A stretch of 64,000 bases of DNA from Arbacia lixula. Taxonomy: Eukaryota > Echinodermata > Echinoidea > Arbacioida > Arbaciidae. Positions 45,643-56,771 of this stretch are shown here, piece after piece. The translations under genes were made by a program, and so were the position numbers. The notes under the pieces are model-generated. The model was not told where the DNA came from. It ran no database searches and saw only the letters and a list, made by a program, of their open reading frames with translations. The DNA lies in the NCBI GenBank assembly GCA_963669155.1, contig OZ022580.1, positions 27,524,262-27,588,261 of the forward strand, written 5' to 3'. Position 1 is the stretch's first letter; each line of letters opens with the position of its first letter.

Positions 45643-45950
45643 CTCCAGGGGGTTGTTTCACTTAGCTGTTCTTAAGCTAAGAACAACTTTAAGCACGACT
45701 GGTGATCCTTTTTGTGCTCAATCAAATATCCCAATTTGTTCCTGTTTTAACATGGAGTTAATTTCCAACAATCCTAATCAAATTTGACTAATCAGAAACT
45801 TTTTGTATCTGGCTACTTGTTAAGAATTTTGATTTATTAAGATCAGATTTGAACTTAAGCTGATGGGAATCAAAGTCCTTGAGAATCTGATTTAGCACAA
45901 GAAAGGGTCACCAGTCATGTGTAAGAACAGTTTGGTGAAACACCCTCCAG
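45643..45950. mobile_element. MITE with GTTTCAC...TGTTCTTA ends
   Basis: About 308 bp. Left GGGGTTGTTTCACTTAGCTG then TTCTTAAG; inverse right GGGTGTTTCACCAAACTGTT then CTTACAC. The CACGACTGGTGATCC/CATGACTGGTGACCC blocks are also mirrored. CTCCAG at each edge may be a short target duplication. The interior is unrelated AT-rich sequence. Confidence 0.6.
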
Positions 45951-45954
45951 AAAG

Positions 45955-47215
45955 TTCAATGATGTGTCATAAAGTGAATGGGGATTGTGTTAGGTAGTTG
46001 CTTTTGATAGTTTGCTGAAAGATTTGGATTTTCCCCGAGGCTCTATATTCATACCATCTGCCTATAAACGAAAACCGGATATTATTCCCGGTAACACAAG
46101 TAGAAGCATGCGAGAAGAGAAATCAAACGCTAGTTTGATTTCTTGAAAGGGAGATGGTATTGATCAAGACATTTCACAGAAACCTGCCCTTTATATTATA
46201 ATGAATCTGGTGCATCGACATTGTCCACACTGCATTTGATTGTTAAACATGATAAGAGACCCGCTTTTAAGTTGGAAATTATTATGTGCATCAATGTACA
46301 AAGTGGTGTCAGAGATTAATGTGTAACCATCATATAAATTGCACGTGTGATCAAGCATGTACCCCATAGGAATATTTTACTCATCAAATTCAACATCAAA
46401 TTTCTAAAATTCTGAGAACATGCATACGTTGAAGTTACCCTGATACTTGAGATTTGCATGTGTCGTGTGCTATATTTAACTTCAGAATACCATTCAAACA
46501 TTTCAAGGGAATTGGGAAGATTATATATCAATTTTCAGGTGTAGAGTCCATATTGAGATAAAGACAGGATCTCACCTGTATGCTACATGTAAAGTGGTAC
46601 TCTACCTTCATCATATACACGTTCATTGCAATTAACCTTGAAATACTTTGAACTGTCTGGCTAGATAACGTGCACTTACCAATTTCAGAAACATTCAGGA
46701 TTTCCCACTTCCTGGCTGAGATTAAGTGGATTTAACCAACATGAATGTTATATGCAATATTAAATTAAAGATGGCGTACTGGAAGGGATAGCACAACTTT
46801 GGCTAATTACAGTGTTTTTCCATAAATTTTCCTGTAAGTGCAAACATTTGCATGTAAGTGCAAAAATGTCATCATGGAAATGAGTGAACAATTCACAATT
46901 CTGTCACAATTGATCAATCAGCTTTATTCCCCCCCCCCACTTTCATTCTACATGTAGTTCATGCTTGTACAGTAGCTACACTGTACTACTGCACATACAA
47001 TTAATGTTGTTTATAGATGCAACAAAAAATCCCTGTATTAAAAGTTTGAAGTGGGTACATAACACGCATCTGAGTCATTTTATGCTTAGCTGAGCAGGCG
47101 GTACGTCGCTCTATTGCAAAACAGTTTGGGATGCCAATTTCTATGGCAACATCAAAATGCCCTATTTCATGCAGCAGTTCATTTGAAGCAACAGGTGGAG
47201 CAATGTTGTGAAGAG
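45955..47215. other. Stretch without recognisable features
   Basis: A C9 run near 46930. A 71-codon minus frame (46316-46531) has no domain. Confidence 0.35.
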
Positions 47216-47219
47216 GGCA

Positions 47220-47640
47220 GTGAAAATAATACATGGGGGCTCTGGTTAATGTAGCCCCCATGATTTAAAAACAGGCCCCTGTGAGTAACATAAGAGACGC
47301 TGTGAAATATTTGATATCAATATTTGAAATGCAGTACTTGGATATCTGTTTCATGATATCACTGCCCTACTCTGACAAAAGGAAGCAAGTGGCAAATCAC
47401 TCAAATCAGGGTTATTGGTATTCTGAGATTGTACCCAGCATACGGCCAAAATCTAGACAAAAGATATTAATCTTGCTGCGAGATATTCAATCTAACATGA
47501 TGTGGTGTTGCACTGATGCCAATGCAAGTGACAGACACATTTTGCTCATTTACAAGAAAAGTCTCTTTTGTTAGTTGCTTCCTTTTGTCAGATTAGGGCA
47601 GATCAGGTTTGAGAAGTAGCCCCTATCAATACAAATTTAT
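47220..47640. repeat. Dispersed GGGGGCT/AGCCCC repeat, long variant
   Basis: Starts ACATGGGGGCTCTGGTTAAT and GTAGCCCCCATGATTTA and ends with AGATCAGGTTTGAGAAGTAG then CCCC. The intervening 300 bp holds a 97-codon plus frame with no domain. Confidence 0.4.
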
Positions 47641-47644
47641 TTCT

Positions 47645-49410
47645 TTTTTTTACTGGGAAGAGTGCCCTTTTTAATAGAGTACACATGTGATTCCTAACAA
47701 CATTGATGTGAAGCTGCTGTATTCTGTGCTATGTTATCCCGTAGAACAGTGAAGATGGAGCAGTATTAGTCATGGCTGCTGATCAATGCCTCGCTTGACC
47801 TTTGATGAGAGGGGAAAGACTGACGGAACATGTAGGTTAATTTCTGCCGAGAAATCTTGCCCCCTGGTGACTGTGAACTCAGAAAGTGGCCTTCTTCCCA
47901 GGAGTTCACAGGGACAACATACTTACTATTTCCATTTCCTGTCCTCCCACGATCTTCATGTCTTCAAGGTTCTCGGGCTGTCTTGTGAGGGTGGGGTGCT
48001 GAGATATGGGTAGCCGGTAAGAAAATAGCGACTTCTTACATCAATCTCGAGAAGACACAAAATGACATGCCAAGATTCACAGAAAAGAATAGTGTTTTTT
48101 TTCCCCCTTTTCTTTGGATGACTAATTGAGTTCCAGTTATGGTGCACATTTCTTATCTTATTGGGTTGACTTGATTTAATATGCCTCATGGGTAATGATT
48201 GATAGTATGATTAAAAGATGCTTCAAATCAAAATTGTCCTGACTCTCCATTTTTTTTATTTTATATTTTTTTTATTTGATTCATTTTTCTCTCAATTCAT
48301 TGTCCTATAATTCAGGACAGTATTCTCATTACATCTGTATCTCCTCTACGAATATATACATTTAGTCTAAAATACATCATGATTTCTTTAACAGAGCAAC
48401 AGTGAAAAGGTGGTTATAGTTCTTAACTCTTCACACCTGTGTGTATGTTTTCACCAGGAATGCATGCAGAACACAATGAGAATAAAAGAAGGTTAACCGG
48501 GAGTGTCTTTTGTAATATCCACATTTTTTCTGTTTTTAGTCTGAGGTTTAAATGTTAACTGTTTTCTCTTTGACAGTGTAACTACCAGCGTAGATAATTT
48601 ACAGCCTATTTAGTGCGATTTAGTGTGTGCAGTTTATTTTCAGACCTTCATTATAATATCATATATCACACATCAAATAGCGTATCATATATCAAAGAGG
48701 GTAGAATAGCATTAAGGGGCCTAAAAGGTGCTTGCGATCATGGGTTTAAGATAAAGGTTCGTACTCTTGCATGTAAATCACCAGAATATGATGCTCCTTG
48801 AAATATGGGCCGCTACAGCAATCATTTTGATAGGGAACATGGTTTATACCTGTAGCTTTACATGTACACACTATGGACCGTATTGGCAATGATGGTTTAA
48901 CACAGACCGCATAATAAACGTAGATTAACTTTATATGATTTATAATTTATATAAATTTATATAAATATATAAATATTATTTATATAAAATAAATCATCTG
49001 ATTATGTCACAAATCATCATAAAATCACAACAGTGGGTGATTGCAATTATTCAATGTAATTTTTGATGAGGACAAACTCAATACACCATAGTGATTCCGA
49101 GGGCAAAATCAATTATATTGATACATGAATAATGTTTTATTTGGCATCTCATAAGTCAGTCCAGGTTTAAAACACTGTTTGCGTTGAACCTCTGTTTAGA
49201 ATATGGGTCACTGCAAATAAATCGCCTGAACAACAACCTCATGGCAAATGAACTTGTCTCATTGCCGGACAATTGCAGTTGCAGCTGCAATACAGATTTC
49301 CATGTAGTGCCTGGATCACAGCTAATGCTGTCATGCTCTCAAAATACACATTGCCATTTGATTATGGGCAAAACAGATCATCATAAACAACGTGATTCAT
49401 TTTGTGATTT
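47645..49410. other. Stretch without recognisable features
   Basis: 48920-48990 is an AT-only run of TTTATATAAAT words. Other sequence is unremarkable. Confidence 0.4.
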
Positions 49411-49441
49411 CCCCCACTGTTTCCTCCCACGCTTTCCTCAG

Positions 49442-49624
49442 TTTACTGCTGTGTAGATAGATATACACCTCCGTGAAAGATGTCTAGATGTGGAGTATTT
49501 TTTAGTTGTTGCACTGCAAAAAAATGTGTGCCCCTTTTGCGGCACTTAATAGCTAAATCTCCAAGCAGTTTGATATCGGCATGTATGGTGTTCCTTAAAT
49601 CCATAGGCAGCAACAGCATTCGAG
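49442..49624 (+). other. Candidate first coding exon
   Basis: A strong pyrimidine tract and CTTTCCTCAG precede position 49442; CGAG|GTAAGG follows 49624. Within it, ATG at 49480 (A at -3) opens a frame that stays open to the donor, giving about 48 residues beginning MSRCGVFFSCC. It is cysteine-rich at the start and without a recognised domain. No continuation exon was found, so coding status is speculative. Confidence 0.25.
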
Positions 49625-49741
49625 GTAAGGGTCAGACGTGGGAAGGCAGAATGGTTCTGCGATCATTGCTGGGTCGAATTTTGATTTCAACCATTTAATC
49701 ATTTTTCAGATGATTCCTTACTAGTAATCATGAAAATATAT

Positions 49742-49990
49742 TGAGAATTGGACCCATGGCGGACTGGCACTCCATTATTTACAGGTTTTATTAGTCTTTA
49801 CCACTGCTACAGTGTACCACTTACAATGCACCTTTAAAGGGAAGAGTCAGTTTATGGTTATGGGCCATAATATGGCAGAACTGTTTTCTACCTCGTATCC
49901 TGAAATCCTGAAAGAATTGAACCCAACATGGCAGAATGACACTCTATTAATTACTTATAAAGTCTTGTTCACTACTTCCCCATCCCTTTA
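49742..49990 (+). repeat. Diverged direct duplication
   Basis: GAATTGGACCCATGGCGGAC...CACTCCATTATTTACAGG is repeated at 49916 as GAATTGAACCCAACATGGCA...CACTCTATTAATTAC, followed in both by a GTCTT.TTCACTAC-like segment. Period about 174 bp. Confidence 0.45.
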
Positions 49991-49994
49991 ATGT

Positions 49995-50415
49995 CACGAA
50001 ACTTCGAGGGGAAATGCACCAAAGTTCTGTTTTATCAAAGTCCCTTTTTTTGTTCTGCTTGACCACTGTTAATAATCTCTATGTACGTGCGTAGATTGAA
50101 GAGATGAAGTTGTACTGTCAGCCGGTCAGACCGCGGGATAATGAGCCCGCCACGAGCTGCGAGGACATAGAAGGAGGGCTATGCAGATGTACAACGTACA
50201 TTGTTCATGTAATTAGTCTATCCCCAAGGCTATTTGGATTATTGCTGGATCATTTATCTCCTGACATTATACCTACAATATAGGCTTCTTGGGGCTATAG
50301 TTAAATGGTGCGCTGGGTAATTACGTAGCATCGCAGAGCTTTGTCTTGTTGTAGTTTGTTTTGGAGGTCTCAACATGAAGCCTTTCCTCATTAGTCATAT
50401 GCTGGGCAAGAACAA
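49995..50415. other. Unassigned stretch
   Basis: 50110-50175 is GC-richer (GTCAGACCGCGGGATAATGAG) and non-repetitive. No exon is supported. Confidence 0.3.
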
Positions 50416-50419
50416 ATTT

Positions 50420-50665
50420 ATAGGGGCTTGTTTCTTATTTGAAGGGGGCTTCCTATTTGCATTACAGGGGCTATTTTTTTTCTACATGGGGGTCCCTTTT
50501 GTATTACAGGGACTATTTTGTTATTTATGGGGGTCCCTTTTGCATTACAGGGACTTTTTTGTTCTACATGGGGGGTCCTTTTTGTATTACAGGGGCTGTT
50601 TTATTATTTATGGGGGCCCCCTTTGCATTGCAGGGGCTAAATGACATTGAGCCCCCATGTAATTT
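50420..50665 (+). repeat. Tandem repeat of the dispersed G-rich motif
   Basis: About five units of 44 bp with GCATTACAGGGGCTATTTT and ACATGGGGGTCCCTTTTG, ending AGCCCCCATGTAATTT. It is a local expansion of the motif that is dispersed elsewhere. Frames of 89 and 92 codons, rich in Phe/Gly/Leu, are repeat products. Confidence 0.75.
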
Positions 50666-50679
50666 GTTTTCAATGATAG

Positions 50680-50940
50680 GATTGATTATATTATTAGAAG
50701 CTCAAATGATCATTTGAGGGACAGAGTTACAACATGTACATGTACACTGTCTGCTACATGTATATCATGATTGTATTATTAGAAGTTCTAATGATCATTT
50801 GAGGGACAGAATTACAACATATACATACAAGTACAGTGTACGGTACATGTATATCATGATTGTATTATTAGAAGCTCTAATGGTCATTGGAGGGATAAAG
50901 TTACATGTACGTAAATGTACATACTCCAGTACATGTATTT
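50680..50940 (+). repeat. Tandem repeat, about 2.8 units of 93 bp
   Basis: Units share ATTATTAGAAGCTCTAATG, ATCATTTGAGGGACAGA and ACATGTATATCATGATTGT. Each carries ACATGTACATGT-like words. Confidence 0.75.
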
Positions 50941-50944
50941 AGTG

Positions 50945-51975
50945 CTTAAAAAGCCCATACCGTTCAATTCCATGATTTCTGTGTCAGATTTTGATCATAG
51001 CAAGAGAATAATCCCCACCTGTGTTTATGTCGTTAAGGGAAGGGGCATGGATAGAGAGGGGGTAATTTGAGTTGAATCCCATTTAATCACATTGGTTAAG
51101 TAGATATGTTGGAGCGTACTTGTGGGTTTGTGGTTGCTGTGATTGTGGTCATTCTGATTAGCATTATACCTGGACAAGGGACATGCATGCATACCTCGCT
51201 ACATGGACATCTCTACTGTCATACATACTATACTGATAACACAGCCCTGCTGAAACAAGAATATCAAGTGTAACTTAGCGTTGACGTACAGGTGGGTGTG
51301 TGTACAGTACAGGGTCAGAGTTCCCAGTGAACAAACCTGAAATTGATGGCTCGGGAGTCTTGTTGACACATACTTTGTATAATTCTGACTCTCCTGGGGA
51401 CAACACAGACTTACCTTTTGACTGACGATCTTGGAATTGAGATTTCTTTATTTGCGCATAGAAAATCCCCACATCGGGGGGTTTTCTGTGACTTGTTTTT
51501 GTCTTGAGATTTATGGGGTAATTTGTCTGACTTGGGGTCCGTGTATAAATATATGTTTCTGGTTAAGGCTATACGCGGTAGTGACTAGTAGTCTTATGGA
51601 GGGGCGAGATATATCATGTGCTGGATTTAATGTGCAAGTTTCTGTTCAGGTACGTGTAGATCTATATGCTGGTAAGGAAAATGAACATTTTTATGCTGTC
51701 AACAAATTTGTTGATATTGAATTATATGCTCATATCACATCAATGGCTGTCAACATCTCAAAACAGGAATTAAAGGCTCTGTGTTGCATATATGTAAATA
51801 AGGTAAGTTTCTTTAAAATGGTGTACTGTCAAATTCTGAGTTAAACCAGACTAAACACCGACATGAACTTTACAATTGAGTAGTTTATGGATCAATGTGT
51901 AGGTGCATACTGGGTTGTTAGAACCTCCCAGTGGCTATCATGTCAGCAGCCGTACAATAATCTGGCTCTAATCTT
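50945..51975. other. Stretch without recognisable genes
   Basis: A 137-codon plus frame (51431-51844) has no domain. TTTCTGTTCAG|GTACGT at 51645 is a weak acceptor/donor juxtaposition. Confidence 0.3.
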
Positions 51976-51978
51976 AGC

Positions 51979-52170
51979 CTCACTTCCAGGCTTTTGGGCA
52001 TTTTTATTTTAAACTTTGCATTAAATGGGTCTGGCTGCAGTAGACTAATAATTGTTTATTTCTTCTTCGGTTCCTTCTGCGAAAAGAGGAAAATAACGAA
52101 AAGGGCTAGTCTTATGAGTGTTAAACTGTTTTAAGTTTGGGTTAGAATTATCCAACTAGCTAAGCTAACT
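51979..52170 (+). repeat. GGTCTGGCTG family, copy d
   Basis: AGCCTCACTTCCAGGCTTTT, GGTCTGGCTGCAGTAGACTA, TTCTTCTTCGGTTCCTTCTG and GGCTAGTCTTATGAGTGTTA occur in order, as in copies a and e. The GTGTTAAACTG block gives the probable empty site for the F1 insertion in copy e. Confidence 0.5.
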
Positions 52171-52174
52171 CTTA

Positions 52175-52700
52175 TTATCTGTGTCCATTTAATTATAACT
52201 GGACCCTGATCATCAATCCTGATGACAGTCCCATTCATATGCTTGGTTGTCCTTATGAAAGGGTCACGGCTTTCCTGGTGAGGGGGGTAACACGGGGGAG
52301 CAGCGATGACCTCTTTAATTAAGGACTACCCCGTCTGGCTGGAAAGGGGGGCAATATGACCATCACCAAAAATGGACAATTGGGATGACCTTTTCCTTTG
52401 AGTAACTTTGTGAATCTCAAGGGATGCTTATTTAGCTGGTATTTCACCAGATTTCCATATAAAAGTCATCTTGTTTGTTTTTGGTTTGAATGGAGGGGAG
52501 GAAAGAATATCATGTGTGCACGCTTATAAACGTATCCTACCTTCCTTCTTGGAGGTCTGTGCAGAAAGGGATAATTGGTCACTGAGGTTACTCATCGTTA
52601 TGCTCAACTAATTTAGCAGAAATCTGAAGGAAATTGCTGAAGTCTTTCCAGACGGCTGTCTTGGAAGTGCGGTTTGATAGGACAGCGTGGAAAGCTTGTG
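52175..52700. other. Stretch without recognisable features
   Basis: No bounded repeat. It immediately precedes the candidate promoter. Confidence 0.3.
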
Positions 52701-52707
52701 TTTGTTG

Positions 52708-52745
52708 TATATAAATGAACCGGCTTAGAGTCTATCCCCTCTCAT
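52708..52745 (+). promoter_or_regulatory. Candidate TATA-box core promoter
   Basis: TATATAAAT at 52708-52716, followed 30-36 bp downstream by a pyrimidine-rich CTCATTG that resembles an initiator. A good splice donor lies 130 bp further on, an arrangement expected of a short first exon. Confidence 0.3.
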
Positions 52746-52873
52746 TGTGGAAGTGAATGTGTGGGACTGTTGTAAAGACAGAGCAGAAAGGAGCTTCTTA
52801 TTATAGACTTTTCTGAGCACTCTGTTTTGATGAGAGTGTGGATGATCGGGCTGTTTGAGTGCTCGTATACAAG
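52740..52873 (+). other. Candidate first exon
   Basis: From the inferred start site to ACAAG|GTAAGA, a near-consensus donor. An ATG at 52830 begins a frame open for 14 codons plus two bases up to the donor (MRVWMIGLFECSYT). No downstream partner exon could be joined with confidence. Confidence 0.25.
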
Positions 52874-53229
52874 GTAAGACTTTTGTGAGTTATGGACTCT
52901 TTACTTTCATAAAGGACTAGAAAGACCTGCAAGGTGGAACATGTGAAAGAGGTGTATGAAATTGAATGTAAAGCTGTAAAACTTTTCTTTGATACTGAGA
53001 GTATTTTTTTGTCTCGTTACACTGTAACTGTACCTTTACTATTTAGGTGAAATTGGCATTAATGTTATCATACAATAAGCCAAGGCCATTGGAAAAAGTG
53101 GTCTCATCTTGATACTTGAAATGTATTCAAGAAGACATTGAGTTTGTAGGGATCCTATACTACATGTCGGCATTCTAGCATTTGACTGTAGTTTGCTGTC
53201 CCTCAAATCCTGTTACCTTCTATTTTCAG

Positions 53230-53268
53230 CTGCATGTACGTGCGGACATTACTTTGAACGTAACAGAG
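53230..53268 (+). other. Candidate 39-bp micro-exon
   Basis: The pyrimidine tract CCTTCTATTTTCAG precedes it and AGAG|GTAAAA follows. Its length is a multiple of three; one frame reads LHVRADITLNVTE, another reads ACTCGHYFERNR. There is no family match. A chance site is quite possible. Confidence 0.2.
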
Positions 53269-53454
53269 GTAAAAGCATGATTCAAACAAAGACGTATAGT
53301 ATAGCTGGAGGGATCTCCGAAGTGAACAAAGTTATACCTCGCCTCTGTGTTCACTTGGGAATATTAGTCGCCCCTGGTTTTGTTGCATTTTCGTTTTGCC
53401 ATCATTGCATTGAGTTGTCCAGAGGAGTTCGTCATGGGGATTTGTTAGTCCTTC

Positions 53455-53840
53455 CGCTGTTGCAGACAGACATTCTAGCTTTTTTTTCTCGTTTCTTCTT
53501 AGATAAGAAAGAAACAAAGAATATATCTTTCTCTTTGTACCTCCATTTCATGTAGCCTTTTCTTGTTTCTCTTTAGAAAAGAAAAAAGCATGCATCTTTC
53601 TCTTTTCTTGTTTCTTTGTAGATAAAGATCCAGGGAAGGCATCTTTTTCTTAGTGTCTCTCCATGTGTGCCTTTGTATTTCTATTCGATATAGCCTTATC
53701 TTGTGTCTTTGGAGATTGAAAAAACTAGGGAAGGTATCTTTTTTGCATGTTATAGATAGCCTTTGTATCTCTATTTGATGTAGCCTTTTTTGTTTTGTTG
53801 TAAATAGAAAAACTCGGGACGACATCTTTGTCTTGTTTAC
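53455..53840 (-). repeat. Degenerate pyrimidine-rich tandem repeat
   Basis: About four decayed units of 80-100 bp with TCTTTGTAYCTCCATTT, GATGTAGCCTTTTCTTG and AGGGAAGGCATCTTTTTC. The 108-codon minus frame shows repeated Lys/Arg-rich blocks (RIEIQR, EMEVQR, QIEIQR) that mirror the nucleotide repeat. Either a satellite-like repeat or, less likely, a fragment of a repeat protein. Confidence 0.5.
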
Positions 53841-53844
53841 TCAC

Positions 53845-54585
53845 TAAGTATACCCCCTCTGAGGAACTTGTCTGACCAAAAGAAGACGCCTTTGTTAAGA
53901 TCTCTAGAGGCTCTGTTTCTATATGCCAACGAACCATAGCACGGTGTCACTGGGCTTGTTTTCCCCTGCGTGTGTTTGGATGCCATTCTTTCCCTCCCGT
54001 CTTTTTCTCTTTTCTGGCTTTTATTTCTTGTATAAGCCTGATCACGTGCTTCTGGAACAGATTAACAACTTTTATTCTGTCCTAGAAATTTAGAAGAGGA
54101 AGTGTGCCATTCTCCTTTATTGTATGGAGGACAAAATTGCATGCAAGAAATCATTGATTGCAACAACATTTGTCTTTTCCTATTGGATCAATTAGTTTTG
54201 TTTATGATACAAAAAAGAAGAGGAAGAGAGAGACACAATGTGAAAAGGAAAATAATACATTGTCAGTATATCGTCTTGATTTCTTATTGTATAGTTTTTG
54301 TTCACATCATATTTGATATTAAATTTAGTAAGCCATGGGAGTATTCATAATTTACAATAAGACACATTTTTCATATTGTGTTACTTCGCTATACCCTCTC
54401 AGGAGTAAGCCAGGAAAAGCTTATTGACTTTTTAAACATTTCACACACATATGATGATAGGTTAACAGTCCAAAAATATCTGCTCCTTTTATTCCCAACC
54501 CAAGTCTACATTCAGGCAATTAAAAACAAGCTGTGCTTCATTTGAGTCTTTGGAAAGAAATGTATTTTGTTGATAAAAGCTGAGG
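53845..54585. other. Stretch without recognisable features
   Basis: An 82-codon plus frame at 54102-54350 has no domain. Confidence 0.35.
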
Positions 54586-54594
54586 TTGTTTGTC

Positions 54595-54900
54595 TCTCTT
54601 CTGTCGCTTGATTTATCTGGGACGGGCGCTTGCTTGCCCCCCTGAGATCTCGGCTCTCCCGTGATCCAGACGACGACGCGCATGTGCGCAGACGCTCTCG
54701 GATGGCTTGGGAGACAACTTGACGGTCATTAAGCTTGATGCCTGGTGACAGTGAGAGGGAGCGGGTCATGCCAGAAATGTCAGCGCATACGTAATGCCGC
54801 CGCCGCTGCTGCTGCCGCTGTCGCCGCGACAGGCAAGCAGGCAGAGAGGCAGGCAGGCAGGCTGGCTAGCAGGCAGAGACGATAGACCGCCTGCCCGAAC
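54595..54900. promoter_or_regulatory. CpG- and GCC-rich island
   Basis: Locally high GC and CpG in an AT-rich context. It contains GACGACGACGCGCATGTGCG, close to an NRF1-type palindrome, followed by a GCC/GCTG triplet run (54796-54830) and CAGG tetranucleotide repeats (54832-54880). Such an island can mark a promoter or first exon. The triplet and tetranucleotide repeats could equally make it a microsatellite cluster. No coding exon is supported. Confidence 0.35.
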
Positions 54901-54904
54901 AAAT

Positions 54905-55390
54905 GTATGAACGATCGACAAGAACGGAGAAAGAAGTCTGAACCACTTCAACCTATCTGACTTGCATTACTTCATTCTATACATACACTGTATGTATGTA
55001 GTCCCTCCTAGCAATACTGCCGTAGTGTGCATGCACACACACATGCCATCTGTACACTGCGTGCAATGGGTATTGCCCCATACATATACTGTATGCATGC
55101 ATGTCCCAAGACAAGAGGAATGTATACGCAGCACTCCCCTGTAGAGTGGAACGCTGTGAGGGAGATATTTGCATGTCCAAGGCAATAATAAATCCCTTCT
55201 ATCTGCAATATGATGATGTGTTTCAATGGGGGATATAGTCACGTCTCGCATGGACTCCAGTTTACTCTAACCTGGGTCTTGAATGTGTTACAATGCCAGA
55301 AGATACATAGTTTGAATGCTTCCGCAACTATCATTGTAGAGGCATTGGAAATCATATTCTTACCTCAAGCCTCTTAGTCCCGTAAGCAAT
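54905..55390. other. Unassigned stretch
   Basis: Several short palindromes (TACATACACTGTATGTATG at 54980-54998 and ACATATACTGTATGCATGC near 55082). Four overlapping minus frames of 67 to 94 codons are not credible genes. Confidence 0.35.
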
Positions 55391-55399
55391 ATATTGTGT

Positions 55400-55505
55400 T
55401 ATGATTAAAATGATAATGATAATAATACATAAAATTTATATAGCGCACTTTTCATCTTTATTAAATGCTCAAGGCGCTTCAGAGCAAATTAGAGAGAAAA
55501 AAAGA
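55400..55505 (+). repeat. Dispersed TTTATATAGCGC element
   Basis: An A/T-rich GATAATAAT run is followed by ATTTATATAGCGCACTTTTC, ATGCTCAAGGCGCTTCAGAG and an A/G-rich tail. Sequences of this form are common dispersed repeats in marine animal genomes; I cannot assign the exact class. Confidence 0.4.
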
Positions 55506-55663
55506 AAAGAGTGGGACTATTGTAGGTCAGTACTGAGAAAATTAGTGCCAACATTCATAAACATGTTTATTGATTAAAACAAGATTGCTGGCAAGTGGAA
55601 TGTTTCAGCTCATCAGGCTTGATCTAGTGAGGAGAATGGAGGTCGTCCATGTTCTCTTTTCAC

Positions 55664-55825
55664 CCTAGCCTCAAGCCCAGGCAGGTGAATATATTTTTTT
55701 ATATCCCATCTCTTGTTAATAGTTGAGTCTGAGTGAAGTAGACTAATTGCTATCCAATTCTTCTGCGGCTTTGGCTCTGACCACATACTGGGAGTAGAGG
55801 ATTGTAGGGTGGTCATTAGTCTTGT
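55664..55825 (+). repeat. GGTCTGGCTG family, copy e, interrupted by F1
   Basis: CTAGCCTCAAGCCCAGGC at the left and GAGTGAAGTAGACTAATTGC inside. It runs directly into the F1 element at a TTAA, after TTAGTCTTGT. Downstream of F1, ACTAG and AGAGCCTTGTGACTAGGC (56612-56632) may be its continuation. Confidence 0.45.
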
Positions 55826-56375
55826 TTAAAGATTGTCCGTCCCTTTTGCAAGCTTAAAATTTGAAATCGTCTATCACGATCGTAAATTGAAGAAAGTGTG
55901 ATTCAGGACCATTTCTAAGAATATAGCATGTTGAAGCTTTCTGTATATGTAAAAAATTTCAGCCGTTAAATTTTAAACCGACTTTTTTCGTAATACGAAA
56001 AAAGTATTAGTCTTCGTTACAGTATCCATGTGGTTATTATGCATGTGTGAAATCCTAATTTTATGAGTAATAATTTATAATTTTATGAGTAATTACCAAA
56101 CTATGGAGATGATTCCTTCTATAGAACAATTTTTTTCATAATGCGTTTTATAATTTAATAAACAGATTAATCAATAAAGCAGATATTTCAACACAAACTG
56201 CTAAGAGCCTGAGGCAAAGACTATTAATCAGACGTTGTTTACGTGCATTATTTGAATTTTACACTACGTATCAGTTTCAAATTCTGAATATACAGCTTGC
56301 TAACACTTCTCTATATGTTTTGCCAATGTTTCGATGGTTTTGTGGTGATCTGCAAAAGGGACGGGCTGTCTTTAA
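55826..56375 (+). mobile_element. TTAA-target MITE (family F1), copy 4
   Basis: A complete 550-bp copy, the best preserved. Left TTAAAGATTGTCCGTCCC; inverted right TTAAAGACAGCCCGTCCC. It has TTAA on both sides, a small internal duplication of ATTTTATGAGTAAT near 56057-56092, and the palindrome TTTTTTCGTAATACGAAAAAA. It retains the uninterrupted ATTTCAACACAAACTGC site. Confidence 0.85.
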
Positions 56376-56504
56376 ACTAGACCGACTGAAAAAAAATCAG
56401 CATTTCGGTACCTGATGTCTTGACATGACACAGTGAACCATGTGCATTATAACCATAGATGAGTCATTTTTTTCTTCACATGGGCCATTTTCTTGTTCAT
56501 GTGG

Positions 56505-56560
56505 CTCTTATTTTGCTTGGTGGGGGGCTAAATAACCATAACCTCCCCCCCCCCCCACAT
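56505..56560 (+). repeat. G-rich dispersed motif
   Basis: GGCTCTTATTTTGCTTGGTG and GGGGGCTAAATAACC followed by a C14 run. Confidence 0.45.
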
Positions 56561-56731
56561 AATTTTTGCCACGCTCGAGTGTATCTATGACACAAGAATA
56601 TAAATGTCTCAGAGCCTTGTGACTAGGCTAATCTAGCCCATTCATTGAGTGAATCCCCTGAAGAGAGATTGAATTGTTTAGCTGTAGCCTTCATTGCCAG
56701 AGATAAGTGAACAGAAAAAAAACCTGAGACA

Positions 56732-56733
<2 letters not shown>

Positions 56734-56767
<34 letters not shown>
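56734..56767 (+). repeat. (CA)n microsatellite
   Basis: ACACAC array of about 17 units. Confidence 0.95.

Positions 56768-56769
<2 letters not shown>

Positions 56770-56771
<2 letters not shown>

Noticed and set aside
50375-50717. Phe/Gly/Leu-rich frames resembling a membrane protein
   Set aside because: They are translations of the 44-bp G-rich tandem repeat in two frames.
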